A stretch of DNA of 64,000 nt from NCBI RefSeq assembly GCF_014219065.1, contig NZ_JACLGO010000004.1:1-64000 (forward strand). The letters are read 5' to 3'. Below the pieces are notes generated by a model. The model saw only the letters and a list, made by a program, of their open reading frames with translations, made no database searches and was not told the DNA's origin. Below, in pieces: positions 48,431 through 57,620 of this stretch; position 1 is the first letter of the stretch, and every line of letters starts with the position of its first letter. This DNA comes from Halopseudomonas xiamenensis (lineage in GTDB: Bacteria; Pseudomonadota; Gammaproteobacteria; Pseudomonadales; Pseudomonadaceae). Both the position numbers and the translations under genes were made by a program.

Positions 48431-49285
48431 CCGTGCGAACTGCCAGGCACAGCGCCCGTTGCGGTTGCCGCGCGCCTGGGCCCAGCGGATGGCCTCCTTC
48501 TGCAGTTCCTCGTCCCACTGCCACTCAAGCCCGAGTTCCTGCGCCATGCTGGTCAGCCAGTGGCGTACCACATCCAGGTAGTGATCCTGAGTGAACGGGT
48601 AGAAGGACACCCACAGGCCGAAACGGTCCGACAGGGCGATCTTCTCCTCGATCGCCTCGCCGGGATGCAGCTCGCCATCGACCATGCTGGCAGCCAGGTT
48701 GTCGCTGCGTTGCTCGGGCAGCAAGTGGCGACGGTTGGAGGTGGCATACAGCAGCAGATTGTCCGGGGTCGCCTCGACCGAGCCGTCGAGTACCGTCTTC
48801 AGTGTCTTGTAGGCGTTGTCACCGGCCTCGAAGGCCAGGTCATCACAGAACAGCAGAAAGCGCCACGGCTGCCCGCTGATCTGCGCCACCAGCGCCGGCA
48901 GGTGCACCAGGTCGCCCTTGTCGATCTCGATCAGGCGCAGGCCCTGGTCCGCCCAGGCGGCCAGCAGTGCCCGAACCAGTGACGACTTGCCGGTGCCCCG
49001 TGCGCCCCACAGCAAGGCGTTGTTGGCCGGCAGGCCCTTGACGAACTGCTCGGTATTGGCCTGCAGCAGCTGTTTCTGTCGGTCCACTCCCACCAGATCG
49101 CTCAGTCCATGCCCGGCGGTGAGCTGCAATGGCTTGAGCCAGCCGCTGTCACCCTGCCCGACCCAACGCGCCGCCCGTACCTCGCTCCAGTCTATCTGCG
49201 GCTGTACCGGCGGCAGGCTCTGCTCGTATCGATCGAGAAAGCGGACGACACGCTGCATGAAGTCGGCGGTGGTGATATCGGACAT
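48371..49285 (-). CDS. DUF815 family AAA+ ATPase
   Basis: Predicted P-loop ATPase of 304 aa, function unknown. LSDLVGVDRQKQLLQANTEQFVKGLPANNALLWGARGTGKSSLVRALL holds the DUF815 core and Walker A (GARGTGKSS, about residues 93-101). FLLFCDDLAFEAGD is Walker B. YATSNRRHLLPEQRSDN and EEKIALSDRFGLWVSFYPF are sensor/arginine motifs of the family. The start at 49285 is chosen over an in-frame Met 72 nt upstream. The last 60 nt lie antisense to the MFS gene, so the two transcripts are complementary at their ends. Confidence 0.88.
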   Translation of the reverse strand: MSDITTADFMQRVVRFLDRYEQSLPPVQPQIDWSEVRAARWVGQGDSGWLKPLQLTAGHGLSDLVGVDRQKQLLQANTEQFVKGLPANNALLWGARGTGKSSLVRALLAAWADQGLRLIEIDKGDLVHLPALVAQISGQPWRFLLFCDDLAFEAGDNAYKTLKTVLDGSVEATPDNLLLYATSNRRHLLPEQRSDNLAASMVDGELHPGEAIEEKIALSDRFGLWVSFYPFTQDHYLDVVRHWLTSMAQELGLEWQWDEELQKEAIRWAQARGNRNGRCAWQFARSWIGKALLVGHDIDRPGRI

Positions 49286-49388
49286 GGCTGGTTTCCTGGC
49301 AAGTGGATGGTGTGCTGTTGCGCCCGCTATGGAAGAGGAAAACGACCGGTGGGTCAACAGCCAGCGGGCTCGCCTGCCCCACAGCCGC

Positions 49389-49787
49389 TCAGGCCGCCCT
49401 CGGTTCCAGCCGCAGGCACACCGAATTGATGCAATAGCGCAGCCCCGTGGGCGGCGGCCCGTCGGGGAAGACGTGACCTAGGTGGGCATCGCAGCGGGCA
49501 CACAGCACTTCGGTGCGGTGCATACCGTGGCTGTAGTCCTCGGTGGTGGTGACCGCGTCCTCGCTGACCGGAGCGTAATAGCTGGGCCAGCCACACCCGG
49601 CATCGAACTGGGTGTCGGTATCGAACAGCGGCGCATCGCAGCACACGCAGTGGTACAGGCCCGGTTCGCCCTTGCGATGGTACTCACCGGAAAAAGGCCG
49701 CTCGGTGCCCCTCAGACGACACACCTGATATTGCGTGTCGCTCAGCTGTTCACGCCAGGCATCGTCCGTTTTGATCACTTTATCCAT
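49389..49787 (-). CDS. msrB: Peptide-methionine (R)-S-oxide reductase MsrB
   Basis: Repairs oxidised methionine (R-sulfoxide) in proteins. The 132-aa protein has the zinc site Cys47/Cys50 (CVCC) and Cys96/Cys99 (CARC), the [11 protein letters not shown] substrate segment and the catalytic Cys119 in RYCINSVCL. The start at 49787 has a strong GGAGGA site 5-6 nt upstream, better than an in-frame Met 12 nt further on. It is divergent from alaA. Confidence 0.97.
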   Translation of the reverse strand: MDKVIKTDDAWREQLSDTQYQVCRLRGTERPFSGEYHRKGEPGLYHCVCCDAPLFDTDTQFDAGCGWPSYYAPVSEDAVTTTEDYSHGMHRTEVLCARCDAHLGHVFPDGPPPTGLRYCINSVCLRLEPRAA

Positions 49788-49908
49788 GATTTCCTCCACA
49801 AGGTTGTCGTTCGGGCTTTCTTCGCTGCAATCGCAGTCGTATCATGCTCGCTTTGCTTTCGCGGTCACAGCCCCATTCTCATCAACCGATGATTTACAGG
49901 TAAGTATC

Positions 49909-51120
49909 ATGCAGGTTAGCAAGTCCAACAAATTGGCCAATGTCTGCTACGACATTCGCGGGCCGGTCCTGCGCCATGCCAAGCGCCTCGAAGAGGAAGG
50001 TCACCGGATTCTCAAGCTGAACATCGGCAACCCGGCACCCTTCGGTTTCGAAGCGCCCGAGGAAATCCTCCAGGACGTGATTCTCAACCTCTCCACTGCC
50101 CAGGGCTACAGTGACTCCAAGGGGCTGTTCTCCGCGCGCAAGGCGGTGATGCACTATTGCCAGACCAAGCAGATCCAGGGTGTCGGTATCGAGGACATCT
50201 ACCTCGGCAATGGTGTCTCCGAACTGATCGTGATGGCCATGCAGGCGCTGCTGAACAACGGCGATGAAGTGCTGATCCCGGCGCCGGACTACCCGCTGTG
50301 GACCGCCGCCGTCAGCCTGTCCGGCGGCAAGCCGGTGCATTACCTGTGCGATGAGCAATCGGAGTGGTATCCGGATATCGAGGATATCCGCAGCAAGATC
50401 ACCCCCAACACCAAGGCCATGGTGCTGATCAACCCGAACAACCCCACCGGTTCGGTGTACCCGCGCGAGGTACTGGAGCAACTGGCCGAGGTCGCCCGCG
50501 AGCACAAGCTGCTGGTACTGGCCGACGAGATCTACGACAAGATTCTCTACGACGGCGTCGAGCACGACTCCTTCGCGGCGGTGGCACCGGACCTGCTGTG
50601 CCTGACCTTCAACGGTCTGTCCAAGTCCTACCGGGTGGCGGGCTTCCGTTCCGGCTGGATGATCATCAGCGGCCCCAAGCAGCGCGCCGCCAGCTATATC
50701 GAAGGACTGGAGATCCTGTCCTCCATGCGCCTGTGCGCCAACGTGCCGGCCCAGCATGCGATCCAGACCGCGCTGGGCGGCTACCAGAGCATCAACGACC
50801 TGATCCTGCCCGGTGGCCGGCTGCTGGAGCAGCGGGATACCGCCTGGGAACTGCTCAACGAAATCCCCGGCGTCAGCTGCACCAAGCCCAAGGGCGCGCT
50901 GTACCTGTTCCCCAAGCTGGACCCCAAGGTCTATCCGATTCACAACGACGAGAAGATGGTGCTCGACCTGCTGCTGCAGGAGAAGATCCTGATTGTCCAG
51001 GGTACCGCCTTCAACTGGCCGTGGCCGGACCACTTCCGCATCGTCTCGCTGCCCCGCAAGGACGACCTGGAAATGGCCATCGGGCGCATCGCCAATTTCC
51101 TGCACAGCTACAAGCAGTAG
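49909..51120 (+). CDS. alaA: Alanine aminotransferase AlaA
   Basis: PLP enzyme (403 aa) forming alanine from pyruvate and glutamate. The N-terminus MQVSKSNKLANVCYDIRGPV and LNIGNPAPFGFEAPEEI are AlaA-type. LINPNNPTGSVYPREVLEQL, ADEIYDKILYD and the PLP lysine in NGLSKSYRVAGFRSGWM follow. The start at 49909 has ACAGGTAAG upstream; the longer open frame from 49735 overlaps msrB antisense and is discarded. Confidence 0.95.
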   Translation: MQVSKSNKLANVCYDIRGPVLRHAKRLEEEGHRILKLNIGNPAPFGFEAPEEILQDVILNLSTAQGYSDSKGLFSARKAVMHYCQTKQIQGVGIEDIYLGNGVSELIVMAMQALLNNGDEVLIPAPDYPLWTAAVSLSGGKPVHYLCDEQSEWYPDIEDIRSKITPNTKAMVLINPNNPTGSVYPREVLEQLAEVAREHKLLVLADEIYDKILYDGVEHDSFAAVAPDLLCLTFNGLSKSYRVAGFRSGWMIISGPKQRAASYIEGLEILSSMRLCANVPAQHAIQTALGGYQSINDLILPGGRLLEQRDTAWELLNEIPGVSCTKPKGALYLFPKLDPKVYPIHNDEKMVLDLLLQEKILIVQGTAFNWPWPDHFRIVSLPRKDDLEMAIGRIANFLHSYKQ

Positions 51121-51207
51121 ATTGCCTTGCAAGCCCTCGCACGCTAACCCGGGGTCAACGCCCCGGCCCGCGTTCAGGCGCTGCACCTGTTGTTCCCAGT
51201 GCGCTGA

Positions 51208-51240
51208 AACCTGTCGTCGAGCAGGCGCTCGACAACCCGG
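51208..51240 (-). repeat. Short fragment of the dispersed GTTGTCGAG element
   Basis: GGCGCTCGACAACCCG (about 51224-51239) is identical to part of copy A at about 7043-7058, in the same orientation. It forms GTCGAG/CTCGAC dyad symmetry with the preceding bases. It lies between alaA and htpX and looks like a truncated or seed copy. A GC-rich hairpin at about 51150-51167 may end alaA transcription. Confidence 0.5.
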
Positions 51241-51288
51241 GGCTGTTGTGAGCAACCCGACTCGACACGCTTTGAAACAGACTGTCGA

Positions 51289-51316
51289 TTGAATCCCGTG
51301 CCGCCAGCCCCAAATA
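51289..51316 (+). promoter_or_regulatory. Predicted sigma-32 heat-shock promoter of htpX
   Basis: TTGAA at 51289-51293 and CCCCAAATA at 51308-51316 are separated by 14 nt, close to the sigma-32 consensus (CTTGAA, 13-15 nt, CCCCATNT). The site ends 33 bp before the htpX ATG. htpX is a heat-shock gene in E. coli, so the match is biologically sensible. Confidence 0.6.
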
Positions 51317-51349
51317 TACTCCCCATGTATCCATAGGAGCTTCACTTAC

Positions 51350-52243
51350 ATGATGCGTATTCTGCTTTTCCTGGCGACCAACCTTGCCATCGTCCTGGTT
51401 GCCAGCATTACCCTGAGCCTGCTCGGCGTGGGGAGTATCCACGACGGCCAGGGCGGGATGAACCTGACCTCGCTGCTGATCTTCTGTGCGGTGATCGGCT
51501 TCGCCGGTTCCTTCGTTTCCCTGTTCATGTCCAAGTGGATGGCCAAGCGCAGCACCGGCGCCCGGGTCATCACCCAGCCGCAGACCCGCCAGGAACAGTG
51601 GTTGGTGGATACCGTCGCCGAACTGGCGCGCGACGCCAACATCGGCATGCCGGAGGTGGCGATCTTCCCGTCGCGCGCCTCCAACGCCTTCGCCACCGGC
51701 TGGAACAAGAATGCCTCGCTGGTCGCTGTTTCCGAGGGCATGCTGCAGCGCTTCAGCCCGAACGAGATCAAGGCGGTCATGGCCCACGAAGTCGGCCACG
51801 TGGCCAATGGCGACATGGTCACCCTGACCCTCATCCAAGGCGTGGTGAACACCTTCGTCATGTTCTTCGCCCGCATCATCGGCAACTTCGTCGACCGCGC
51901 GGTATTCAAGAACGAGGGTAGCGGCCCCGGTATCGGCTACTTCATCGCGACCATCGCTGCCGAACTGGTACTCGGCATCCTGGCCAGCATCATCGTCATG
52001 TGGTTCTCACGCCAGCGCGAGTTCCGTGCCGATGCGGCCGCGGCGCAGCTGACCGGCAGCGGCAACATGATCGCCGCCCTGGAGCGCCTGCGCGCCGAAC
52101 AGGGTATCCCGGTGGAGATGCCGGGCGAGATGACCGCCTTCGGCATCAACGGCAACCTGAAGAATGGGCTGGCCGGCCTGCTGATGACCCACCCGCCGCT
52201 GGAGCAGCGTATCGCCGCACTGCGCGCCGGCAACTATCGCTGA
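51350..52243 (+). CDS. htpX: Membrane zinc metalloprotease HtpX
   Basis: Inner-membrane protease of 297 aa that removes misfolded membrane proteins together with FtsH. It has four predicted membrane segments (about residues 5-25, 38-58, 158-178, 195-215). The zinc site HEVGH (His146, Glu147, His150) and the third-ligand region [14 protein letters not shown] are intact. [13 protein letters not shown] closes the protein as usual. AGGAGC lies 12-14 nt before the ATG at 51350; the next ATG at 51353 is equally possible. Confidence 0.97.
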   Translation: MMRILLFLATNLAIVLVASITLSLLGVGSIHDGQGGMNLTSLLIFCAVIGFAGSFVSLFMSKWMAKRSTGARVITQPQTRQEQWLVDTVAELARDANIGMPEVAIFPSRASNAFATGWNKNASLVAVSEGMLQRFSPNEIKAVMAHEVGHVANGDMVTLTLIQGVVNTFVMFFARIIGNFVDRAVFKNEGSGPGIGYFIATIAAELVLGILASIIVMWFSRQREFRADAAAAQLTGSGNMIAALERLRAEQGIPVEMPGEMTAFGINGNLKNGLAGLLMTHPPLEQRIAALRAGNYR

Positions 52244-52262
52244 TCGAGCAAGTGGTAAACCA

Positions 52263-52290
52263 GCCCCCGCCCTGTGCGGGGGCTTTTTTT
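52263..52290 (+). terminator. Rho-independent terminator of htpX
   Basis: Perfect 8-bp stem GCCCCCGC (52263-52270) with GCGGGGGC (52276-52283), 5-nt loop, followed by seven T. It is 20 bp past the htpX stop codon. Confidence 0.95.
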
Positions 52291-52526
52291 CAGAGTCTCA
52301 TCCTCTGCTGCAACTTCTGAAGACAAGCTACTGATTCCCCTGCGGTTTCGCTTGTCACCGGATGAACCATGACCTGGGTTGGCAGCCTGAAACCAGCGTC
52401 CTACAGCGCCTGCGGGGATACTTTCTGTCATCCGGTAGTCACAAGACTGGTCTATGCTTTGCTTTGTGTCAGGCACCGCAGAGCTGCCGACACCTTACCC
52501 GATGAGAACTGATCTGGAGAAATTCC

Positions 52527-52715
52527 ATGAGTCTACAGGTACAGCAGAAGCAGCGTTCCCTGACCGATCACCTACCCCGCCCGTCTCTGCAGGCACGGGG
52601 TTATCTGGTGGATGAACACGGTCGGGAGATTGCCATTACCGAACGCATGATCCAGCAGGCCTGTGAAGCACTGGAACAGCAATGGGTGGCGCCCCGCTCA
52701 GTCGGAGCCCGCTGA
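52527..52715 (+). CDS. Small conserved-looking protein, 62 aa
   Basis: Short soluble protein beginning MSLQVQQKQRSLTDHLPRPS and continuing with ARGYLVDEHGREIAITERMIQQACEALEQQWV. The second half is a predicted short strand followed by two helices. It has a good ribosome-binding site (GGAGA, 6 nt before the ATG). It resembles a small Pseudomonas family I recall as the PA1571 type, but I cannot verify that. Its last 18 nt overlap the 3' end of the convergent pdxB. Function unknown. Confidence 0.7.
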   Translation: MSLQVQQKQRSLTDHLPRPSLQARGYLVDEHGREIAITERMIQQACEALEQQWVAPRSVGAR

Positions 52716-53855
52716 CACGAACCCGGCCGCCAGCAATCTCCGGGCCACCTGTGGCTCGGATGCGGCGGTCCTGATACGCAGCAGATTGCATTCCCGGCGC
52801 AACGGATAGTCCTTGCGCAACCGATCGAACCCTTCCCGACTGGCCTGCTCCGATGCCGCCCCCCCCAGCATGGCGCGCAGGCGGGCATCATCGTCACGCA
52901 CGTCATAGACCTGGCGCAGCGCCTTGGCCAGCAGCCAGTCCGGCGGCGTACCCGGCTCCACACTCCACTCCCCCGCTCCGATTCGCGGTGCCAGTTGCTC
53001 CAGGCTGAGCGTAACCGGCACGTCCAGGAAGCGGCACAGCGCCTGGTATATCTGGGCGGTGCCACGCAACTTGCCATCGAGGCTGTAGCCGGCGATATGC
53101 GGCGTCGCCAGTGCGCAGCGGGCCGCCAGCTGCGGATCGACCAGCGGCTCGGCTTCCCAGACGTCCAGCGCTACCAGCAAATCGCTGCGCTGCTGCAGCA
53201 CCCGGGACAGGGCGGTATTGTCGATCACCGGGCCGCGGCTGCTGTTGATCAGCCAGGTGCCGGGGCGCAGCGCACGCAGGCGCTGCTCGTCGAGCAGATG
53301 CCGGGTGGCATGGGCGCCGCTGGAGGTCAGCGGGACATGGCAACTGATCACATCACTCTGGCCGAGCAACTCATCCAGGCTGACAAAGCCCTGCTCGCCG
53401 CGCTCGGCACGCGGTGGATCGCAGAGCAGGCAGCGGATGCCCAGTGCCTGCAGCGTGGTCGCCAGGCGCCCGCCCACCTCGCCGACCCCGATGATGCCGA
53501 CGGTCCTGTCCTGCCAGGCGCTGGCGCTGCGCTCGGACAGGGTCAGCAGGCAGCTGAGCACATACTCCACCACCCCCCGTGCATTGCAGCCGGGCGCGCT
53601 GGCGACCTCGATACCCGCCGCCGCCAGCCCCGCCAGGTCCAGGTGGTCGGTACCTATGGTGCAGGTACCGACGAAACGCACCGGCGTGCCGGCCAGCATC
53701 GCGGCGCTGACCTGGGTCACCGAGCGCACCAGCAGCACATCCGCGTCGCTGACCGAGGTGTGATCGATCAGGCGCCCGGGCAACCGGGTCAGGCGCCCGA
53801 ATCCGGCGAGGAATTCATCCAGCAGGGGAATGTTTTCATCAGCGACTATGTGCAT
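52698..53855 (-). CDS. pdxB: Erythronate-4-phosphate dehydrogenase PdxB
   Basis: Second step of DXP-dependent pyridoxal phosphate synthesis, NAD-linked oxidation of 4-phosphoerythronate. The 385-aa protein has the D-2-hydroxyacid dehydrogenase fold: GTCTIGTDHLDL, the nucleotide-binding GIIGVGEVGGRLATTLQALGI, NSSRGPVIDN, WEAEPLVD and TPHIAGYSLDGKLRGT, plus the PdxB-specific C-terminal domain. The start at 53855 (MHIVADENIP) has GGAG 9-10 nt upstream; an in-frame Met 30 nt earlier is less likely. Confidence 0.96.
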   Translation of the reverse strand: MHIVADENIPLLDEFLAGFGRLTRLPGRLIDHTSVSDADVLLVRSVTQVSAAMLAGTPVRFVGTCTIGTDHLDLAGLAAAGIEVASAPGCNARGVVEYVLSCLLTLSERSASAWQDRTVGIIGVGEVGGRLATTLQALGIRCLLCDPPRAERGEQGFVSLDELLGQSDVISCHVPLTSSGAHATRHLLDEQRLRALRPGTWLINSSRGPVIDNTALSRVLQQRSDLLVALDVWEAEPLVDPQLAARCALATPHIAGYSLDGKLRGTAQIYQALCRFLDVPVTLSLEQLAPRIGAGEWSVEPGTPPDWLLAKALRQVYDVRDDDARLRAMLGGAASEQASREGFDRLRKDYPLRRECNLLRIRTAASEPQVARRLLAAGFVSAGSD

Positions 53856-53933
53856 CGGTGTCTGCTCCGCAGGGTTTGATTGCATTGTCGGAAGGCATCC
53901 GGCATCTGTCCAGCCAGGCGCCGGCGTATCGGG

Positions 53934-54470
53934 TCACAGCCGCTCGAAACTGAACGCCTGGTGCTGCAGCGTGGCACCCGGACGATAATGCCCCAGCAGC
54001 GCATCGACGAAGCGCGCCGCACGCTGCGGAATGCCGTTATCCAGATAGCTCTGCACCTGCTCGATGACCCGCCACTTGAAGGGGCCGGGATCGGTGGCCT
54101 CGCCACTCAGGTTGTCCAGGCTGACGCGGAACGGATGGCCGGCGGCCTCGCAGAACAGCCACTCCAGCGCCTGCGGCTTGACCTCGACCTGCTCGAAGGC
54201 GTTCTGCTGCTCGCTGCTGCGCCCATCCGGCGCGTACCAGTAGCCGAAATCGACCAGTTGACGGCGTGCCTGCCCGGCAACGCACCAATGGGCGATCTCG
54301 TGCAGCGCACTGCGGTAATAATCATGGGTGAAGATGATACGGTGCATCGGCTCGTGCGCATCGGCCGGCAGGTAGATCGGCTCGGCCCCACCCCCGACCA
54401 GCCGGGTGTTGAATTCATCGGCGAAGCAGGCGGCGAACAGACGGATCAGATCCTGGCAGTGGTGTGTCAT
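53934..54470 (-). CDS. epmC: Elongation factor P hydroxylase EpmC
   Basis: Hydroxylates the beta-lysylated lysine of elongation factor P. The 178-aa protein has the metal-site motif LHEIAHWCVAGQARR, FGYWYAPDGRS and EVKPQALEWLFCEAAG, typical of EpmC/YfcM. The start at 54470 (MTHHCQDLIRLFAACF) agrees with family length; the frame is open upstream to 54638, but that part lies antisense inside the MATE gene. It is divergent from the MATE transporter and 78 bp upstream of pdxB. Confidence 0.93.
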   Translation of the reverse strand: MTHHCQDLIRLFAACFADEFNTRLVGGGAEPIYLPADAHEPMHRIIFTHDYYRSALHEIAHWCVAGQARRQLVDFGYWYAPDGRSSEQQNAFEQVEVKPQALEWLFCEAAGHPFRVSLDNLSGEATDPGPFKWRVIEQVQSYLDNGIPQRAARFVDALLGHYRPGATLQHQAFSFERL

Positions 54471-54536
54471 CGAGTGGTGGACAATAACCGGCAAATTGAT
54501 AGGATGGGCTGCTTTTCCCGCAGATGTAGTACCCAG

Positions 54537-55946
54537 ATGACTATCCGAGAAACCCCGTCCCGCTGGCGCCGCAGTGTAACAGAATTGCGCGCGCTGATCT
54601 GGCTCGCGCTGCCCATCATCGCAGCGCAGTTGTCGCACACCCTGATCGGCTTCGTCGATACCGCCATGGCCGGACGGGTCAGTGCCGTCGACCTGGCGGC
54701 GGTGGCGCTGGGCAACTCGTTCTGGGTACCGACCTTCCTGTTCCTGACCGGCGTGCTGATGATCGTCACCTCCAAGGTCGCCGCCAGCAACGGTGCCGGC
54801 CGGCCTGCTGACACCGGCCCGCTGGTGCGCCAGGGGTTATGGCTCGGCCTGTGCCTGGGCATCCTTTCCGGTCTGGCGCTGTGCGCCGTGGAGCCGATAC
54901 TGTACTGGGCGCAGATCGATCCGGTACTGATGCCCAAGACCGTGGCCTACCTGCGGGCCGTGGCGCTGGGTTTCCCGGCGATCGGCATGTACCAGGCTTT
55001 GCGCGGCCTGACCGATGGGCTGTCGCGCACCAAGCCGAGCATGGTGATCGGCTTTCTCGGGCTGATCCTCAACGTCCCGGTCAACTACATCTTGATCTAT
55101 GGCAAGCTCGGCTTCCCGGCCATGGGCGGCGTCGGTTGTGGCGTCGCCACCACCGTGGTGATGTGGTTCATGCTCGGCTGCATGCTGGTCTATCTCAAGC
55201 GCACCAGGATCTATGACGCCTGCCGTCTGTTCGAGCGCTTCGAGTGGCCGCGCTGGAGCGTGCAGCGCAACCTGCTGGGGCTGGGCCTGCCGATCGGTAT
55301 CTCGCTGTTCTCCGAAACCAGCATGTTCGCGCTGATCGCCCTGCTGATCGGCAGCCTCGGCGCCGTGGTGGTGGCCAGCCACCAGGTGACCCTGAACTTC
55401 AGCTCGCTGGTGTTCATGGTGCCCTTCAGCCTGGGCCTGGCGATCACCGTACGGGTCGGCCACAACCTCGGCATGCAGGGTGCCCGGGCCGGGCTGTTCG
55501 CGGCCAAGGTCGGTATCGCCGTGGCGCTGTTGTTCGCCACCCTGGCGGCCTGCTTCATCTACCTGCTGGCTGATGTGTTGCCGTACATCTACACCAATGA
55601 CCCGCAGGTGCTGGCGCTGACCACCAGCCTGCTGCTCTATGCCGCCCTCTACCAGTTCTCCGATTCGGTGCAGGTGGCCTGCGCCGGCGCACTGCGTGGC
55701 TACCAGGACACCCGCATCCCGATGCTGTTGACCATGATCGCCTACTGGCTGATCGGGCTGCCCAGTGGCTATGTGCTGGGTCTGACCGATCTATGGGGGC
55801 CGGCCGAGGGGCCGGCGGGGTTCTGGAAGGGCCTGATCATCGGCCTGACAGCTGCGGCACTGTTCCTGTCGATCCGCCTGGCGGTAGTCGGTGGCCGGCG
55901 CAAGCGCAACTTCCCGCTGGACAGCAGCCACCTGCTGCGCAAGTGA
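54537..55946 (+). CDS. MATE family multidrug efflux transporter (NorM-like)
   Basis: Inner-membrane cation-coupled drug exporter of 469 aa with 12 helices. ALIWLALPIIAAQLSHTLIGFVDTAMAGRVSAVDLAAVALG is the MATE N-terminal repeat, and GLPIGISLFSETSMFALIALLIGSLGAVVVASHQVTLNF the second. LRGYQDTRIPM is also typical. The start is uncertain: ATG 54537 (MTIRETPSRWRR) or ATG 54504. It is divergent from epmC and converges with tusA, 7 bp apart. Confidence 0.93.
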   Translation: MTIRETPSRWRRSVTELRALIWLALPIIAAQLSHTLIGFVDTAMAGRVSAVDLAAVALGNSFWVPTFLFLTGVLMIVTSKVAASNGAGRPADTGPLVRQGLWLGLCLGILSGLALCAVEPILYWAQIDPVLMPKTVAYLRAVALGFPAIGMYQALRGLTDGLSRTKPSMVIGFLGLILNVPVNYILIYGKLGFPAMGGVGCGVATTVVMWFMLGCMLVYLKRTRIYDACRLFERFEWPRWSVQRNLLGLGLPIGISLFSETSMFALIALLIGSLGAVVVASHQVTLNFSSLVFMVPFSLGLAITVRVGHNLGMQGARAGLFAAKVGIAVALLFATLAACFIYLLADVLPYIYTNDPQVLALTTSLLLYAALYQFSDSVQVACAGALRGYQDTRIPMLLTMIAYWLIGLPSGYVLGLTDLWGPAEGPAGFWKGLIIGLTAAALFLSIRLAVVGGRRKRNFPLDSSHLLRK

Positions 55947-55953
55947 GGGGGCG

Positions 55954-56205
55954 TCAGGCGGCGGCGCCCTTGCGGATCAGATAGCGAAACTCCCCGGCCA
56001 CTTCCTGCTGCTCGAGCAACTGGTGGCCGAGAAAGCTGCAGAAGCGCGGAATATCGCGTTGGGTGGACGGATCGGTGGCCAGCACCTCCAGGCACTCGCC
56101 CGCCGGCAGATCGCGCACGGCATTGTGCAGCAGCATGACCGGCTCCGGGCAGAACAGCCCACGGGCATCGAGTTGTGCTGAAGGTGGAGATACGGCGTTA
56201 CTCAT
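55954..56205 (-). CDS. tusA: Sulfur carrier protein TusA family
   Basis: An 83-aa TusA-type sulfur carrier with the signature [45 protein letters not shown]. The Cys in GLFCPEP is the persulfide carrier in the 2-thiouridine tRNA modification relay. It is full length, single-copy in the window and convergent with the MATE gene. Confidence 0.95.
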   Translation of the reverse strand: MSNAVSPPSAQLDARGLFCPEPVMLLHNAVRDLPAGECLEVLATDPSTQRDIPRFCSFLGHQLLEQQEVAGEFRYLIRKGAAA

Positions 56206-56277
56206 GTCGGGCTGGTCCTGTATTGCGATGCGGGGATTATCCGCAAAAGCATTGGCTCTTACCAGTTACCGGGCTCC

Positions 56278-56353
56278 ATCGCGGCGGGGCGCCGCTCCCA
56301 CCAGGGCAAGCGCGATCTGTACTGAAACGGTGGGAGCAGCGTCCCGCCGCGAT
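56278..56353. repeat. REP-type inverted pair (REPIN-like)
   Basis: Two 25-bp arms, 56278-56302 and 56329-56353, are inverted copies matching at 23 of 25 positions around a 26-nt spacer. The arm contains GGTGGGAGC and CCCGCCGCGAT, the classic Pseudomonas REP look. It lies between tusA and rlmM and may act as a transcript end or 3' stabiliser. Confidence 0.85.
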
Positions 56354-56374
56354 AAGACTGCCAGGCGCCACGGA

Positions 56375-57451
56375 CTATTGCACCCGGTAGCTCCCCGCAT
56401 GCAGCACCCGCACATGGCAGGTGACTTCCTCGCGATCGGTGTACAGCTGCTTGCAGGCAATCGCCGCCCGGATGTCAGCGGCATCCAGTGCATCCTGGAC
56501 GTGCTCCAGGCATTGCATGACTTCCCGGTAACGCTGCTTCATCGGCAGCTTGAAATTGATGATCGCCTCGCGGCACCAGCCACGGGTCAGCCAGCGTGCC
56601 AGCAATGCGCTGCTGCGCGCCGGCTTGTCGACGATATCGCAGACCATCCATTGCACCGGCTTCTTCGGCTTGAACAGATAGCCATCGGCCTGGACATGCT
56701 CGACCTGGCCGCTGTCCATCAGGCTCCTGGCCATGGGTCCGTTGTCCACCGCGGTGACCTTCATATGACGGTTGACCAGTTGCCAGGTCCAGCCGCCGGG
56801 CGCGGCGCCCAGGTCCACGGCGGTCATGCCCGGCGCCAGGCGGCTGTCCCACTCGTCGCGCGGGATGAAATGATGCCAGGCTTCCTCCAGCTTCAGGGTC
56901 GAACGGCTGGGTGCTTCGCGGGGGAACTTCAGCCGCGGGATACCCATCGGCCAGGCAGCGGCATTGTCCGCCCAGGACCAGCCGACGAACAACCGCTCGC
57001 CACTCTCGAACAGGACATGCAGGCGCGGAGCATCAGTTTTGGCCGGACGCACGAAGCGGGTCTTGGTCAGCGCGGTCTGCAGCGGCCGCACAAGCTTCTT
57101 GGTCAGTGCCGCCAGCGCCTTGCCCTCATTGGTGTCGGCGGTTTCCAGCCACAGCTGCGAGGCAATCGGACCCTGGGCACAAGCGGCCAGGATCGGCGCA
57201 ATGCGGTCTTCCGCCGGGACATCCAACCAGCTACCCAGCGCCCACTGGCGGACGAAGATCAGCTCGCGGAAATTCAGCCTGCGCATCAACCGACCGGCAT
57301 CCCCCTGCTCCGGGCAGACGAAGCGCACCACGGCAGCGCCATCACGGGTAACCGCATACCCGGCGATACCCTGTTCGCCGGCCAGCTCCTGCATCTCGGC
57401 GGCAGCCTCGCTTTCAAAACCCGGACGGCAGTGCAACAACAATTCCTGCAT
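56375..57451 (-). CDS. rlmM: 23S rRNA (cytidine-2'-O)-methyltransferase RlmM
   Basis: Methylates the 2'-O of C2498 in 23S rRNA. The 358-aa protein starts MQELLLHCRPGFESEAAAEM, has a THUMP-like N-terminal part and a Rossmann methyltransferase domain with VDLGAAPGGWTWQLVNRHM (SAM site) and WMVCDIVDKPAR; the K-D-K-E type catalytic residues are expected in this domain. The start at 57451 is the family start; the frame is open to 57832 but that part is antisense to metR. It is divergent from metR. Confidence 0.95.
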   Translation of the reverse strand: MQELLLHCRPGFESEAAAEMQELAGEQGIAGYAVTRDGAAVVRFVCPEQGDAGRLMRRLNFRELIFVRQWALGSWLDVPAEDRIAPILAACAQGPIASQLWLETADTNEGKALAALTKKLVRPLQTALTKTRFVRPAKTDAPRLHVLFESGERLFVGWSWADNAAAWPMGIPRLKFPREAPSRSTLKLEEAWHHFIPRDEWDSRLAPGMTAVDLGAAPGGWTWQLVNRHMKVTAVDNGPMARSLMDSGQVEHVQADGYLFKPKKPVQWMVCDIVDKPARSSALLARWLTRGWCREAIINFKLPMKQRYREVMQCLEHVQDALDAADIRAAIACKQLYTDREEVTCHVRVLHAGSYRVQ

Positions 57452-57577
57452 GGCGAACAACCCCTGCGCTGATAAGGGCGCTACTCTAACGCCGCGCAGG
57501 ACATGAGGCCAGCGCTGACTGCCCGTTGGCAGGCTGATGGCTGCCGTTGGGGCCAGCACTGAATGAAACTCATCATA

Positions 57578-57592
57578 GAAGTGGTAAACTTC
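57578..57592. promoter_or_regulatory. Putative operator upstream of metR
   Basis: Dyad GAAGT (57578-57582) and ACTTC (57588-57592) around GGTAA lies 29 bp before the metR ATG, inside the region between rlmM and metR. It has the symmetry expected for a LysR-type autoregulatory site, but it does not match the TGAANNTTCA MetR box well. Confidence 0.35.
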
Positions 57593-57620
57593 GATTTTGC
57601 TCATGTTAGAGGCTACCTCC

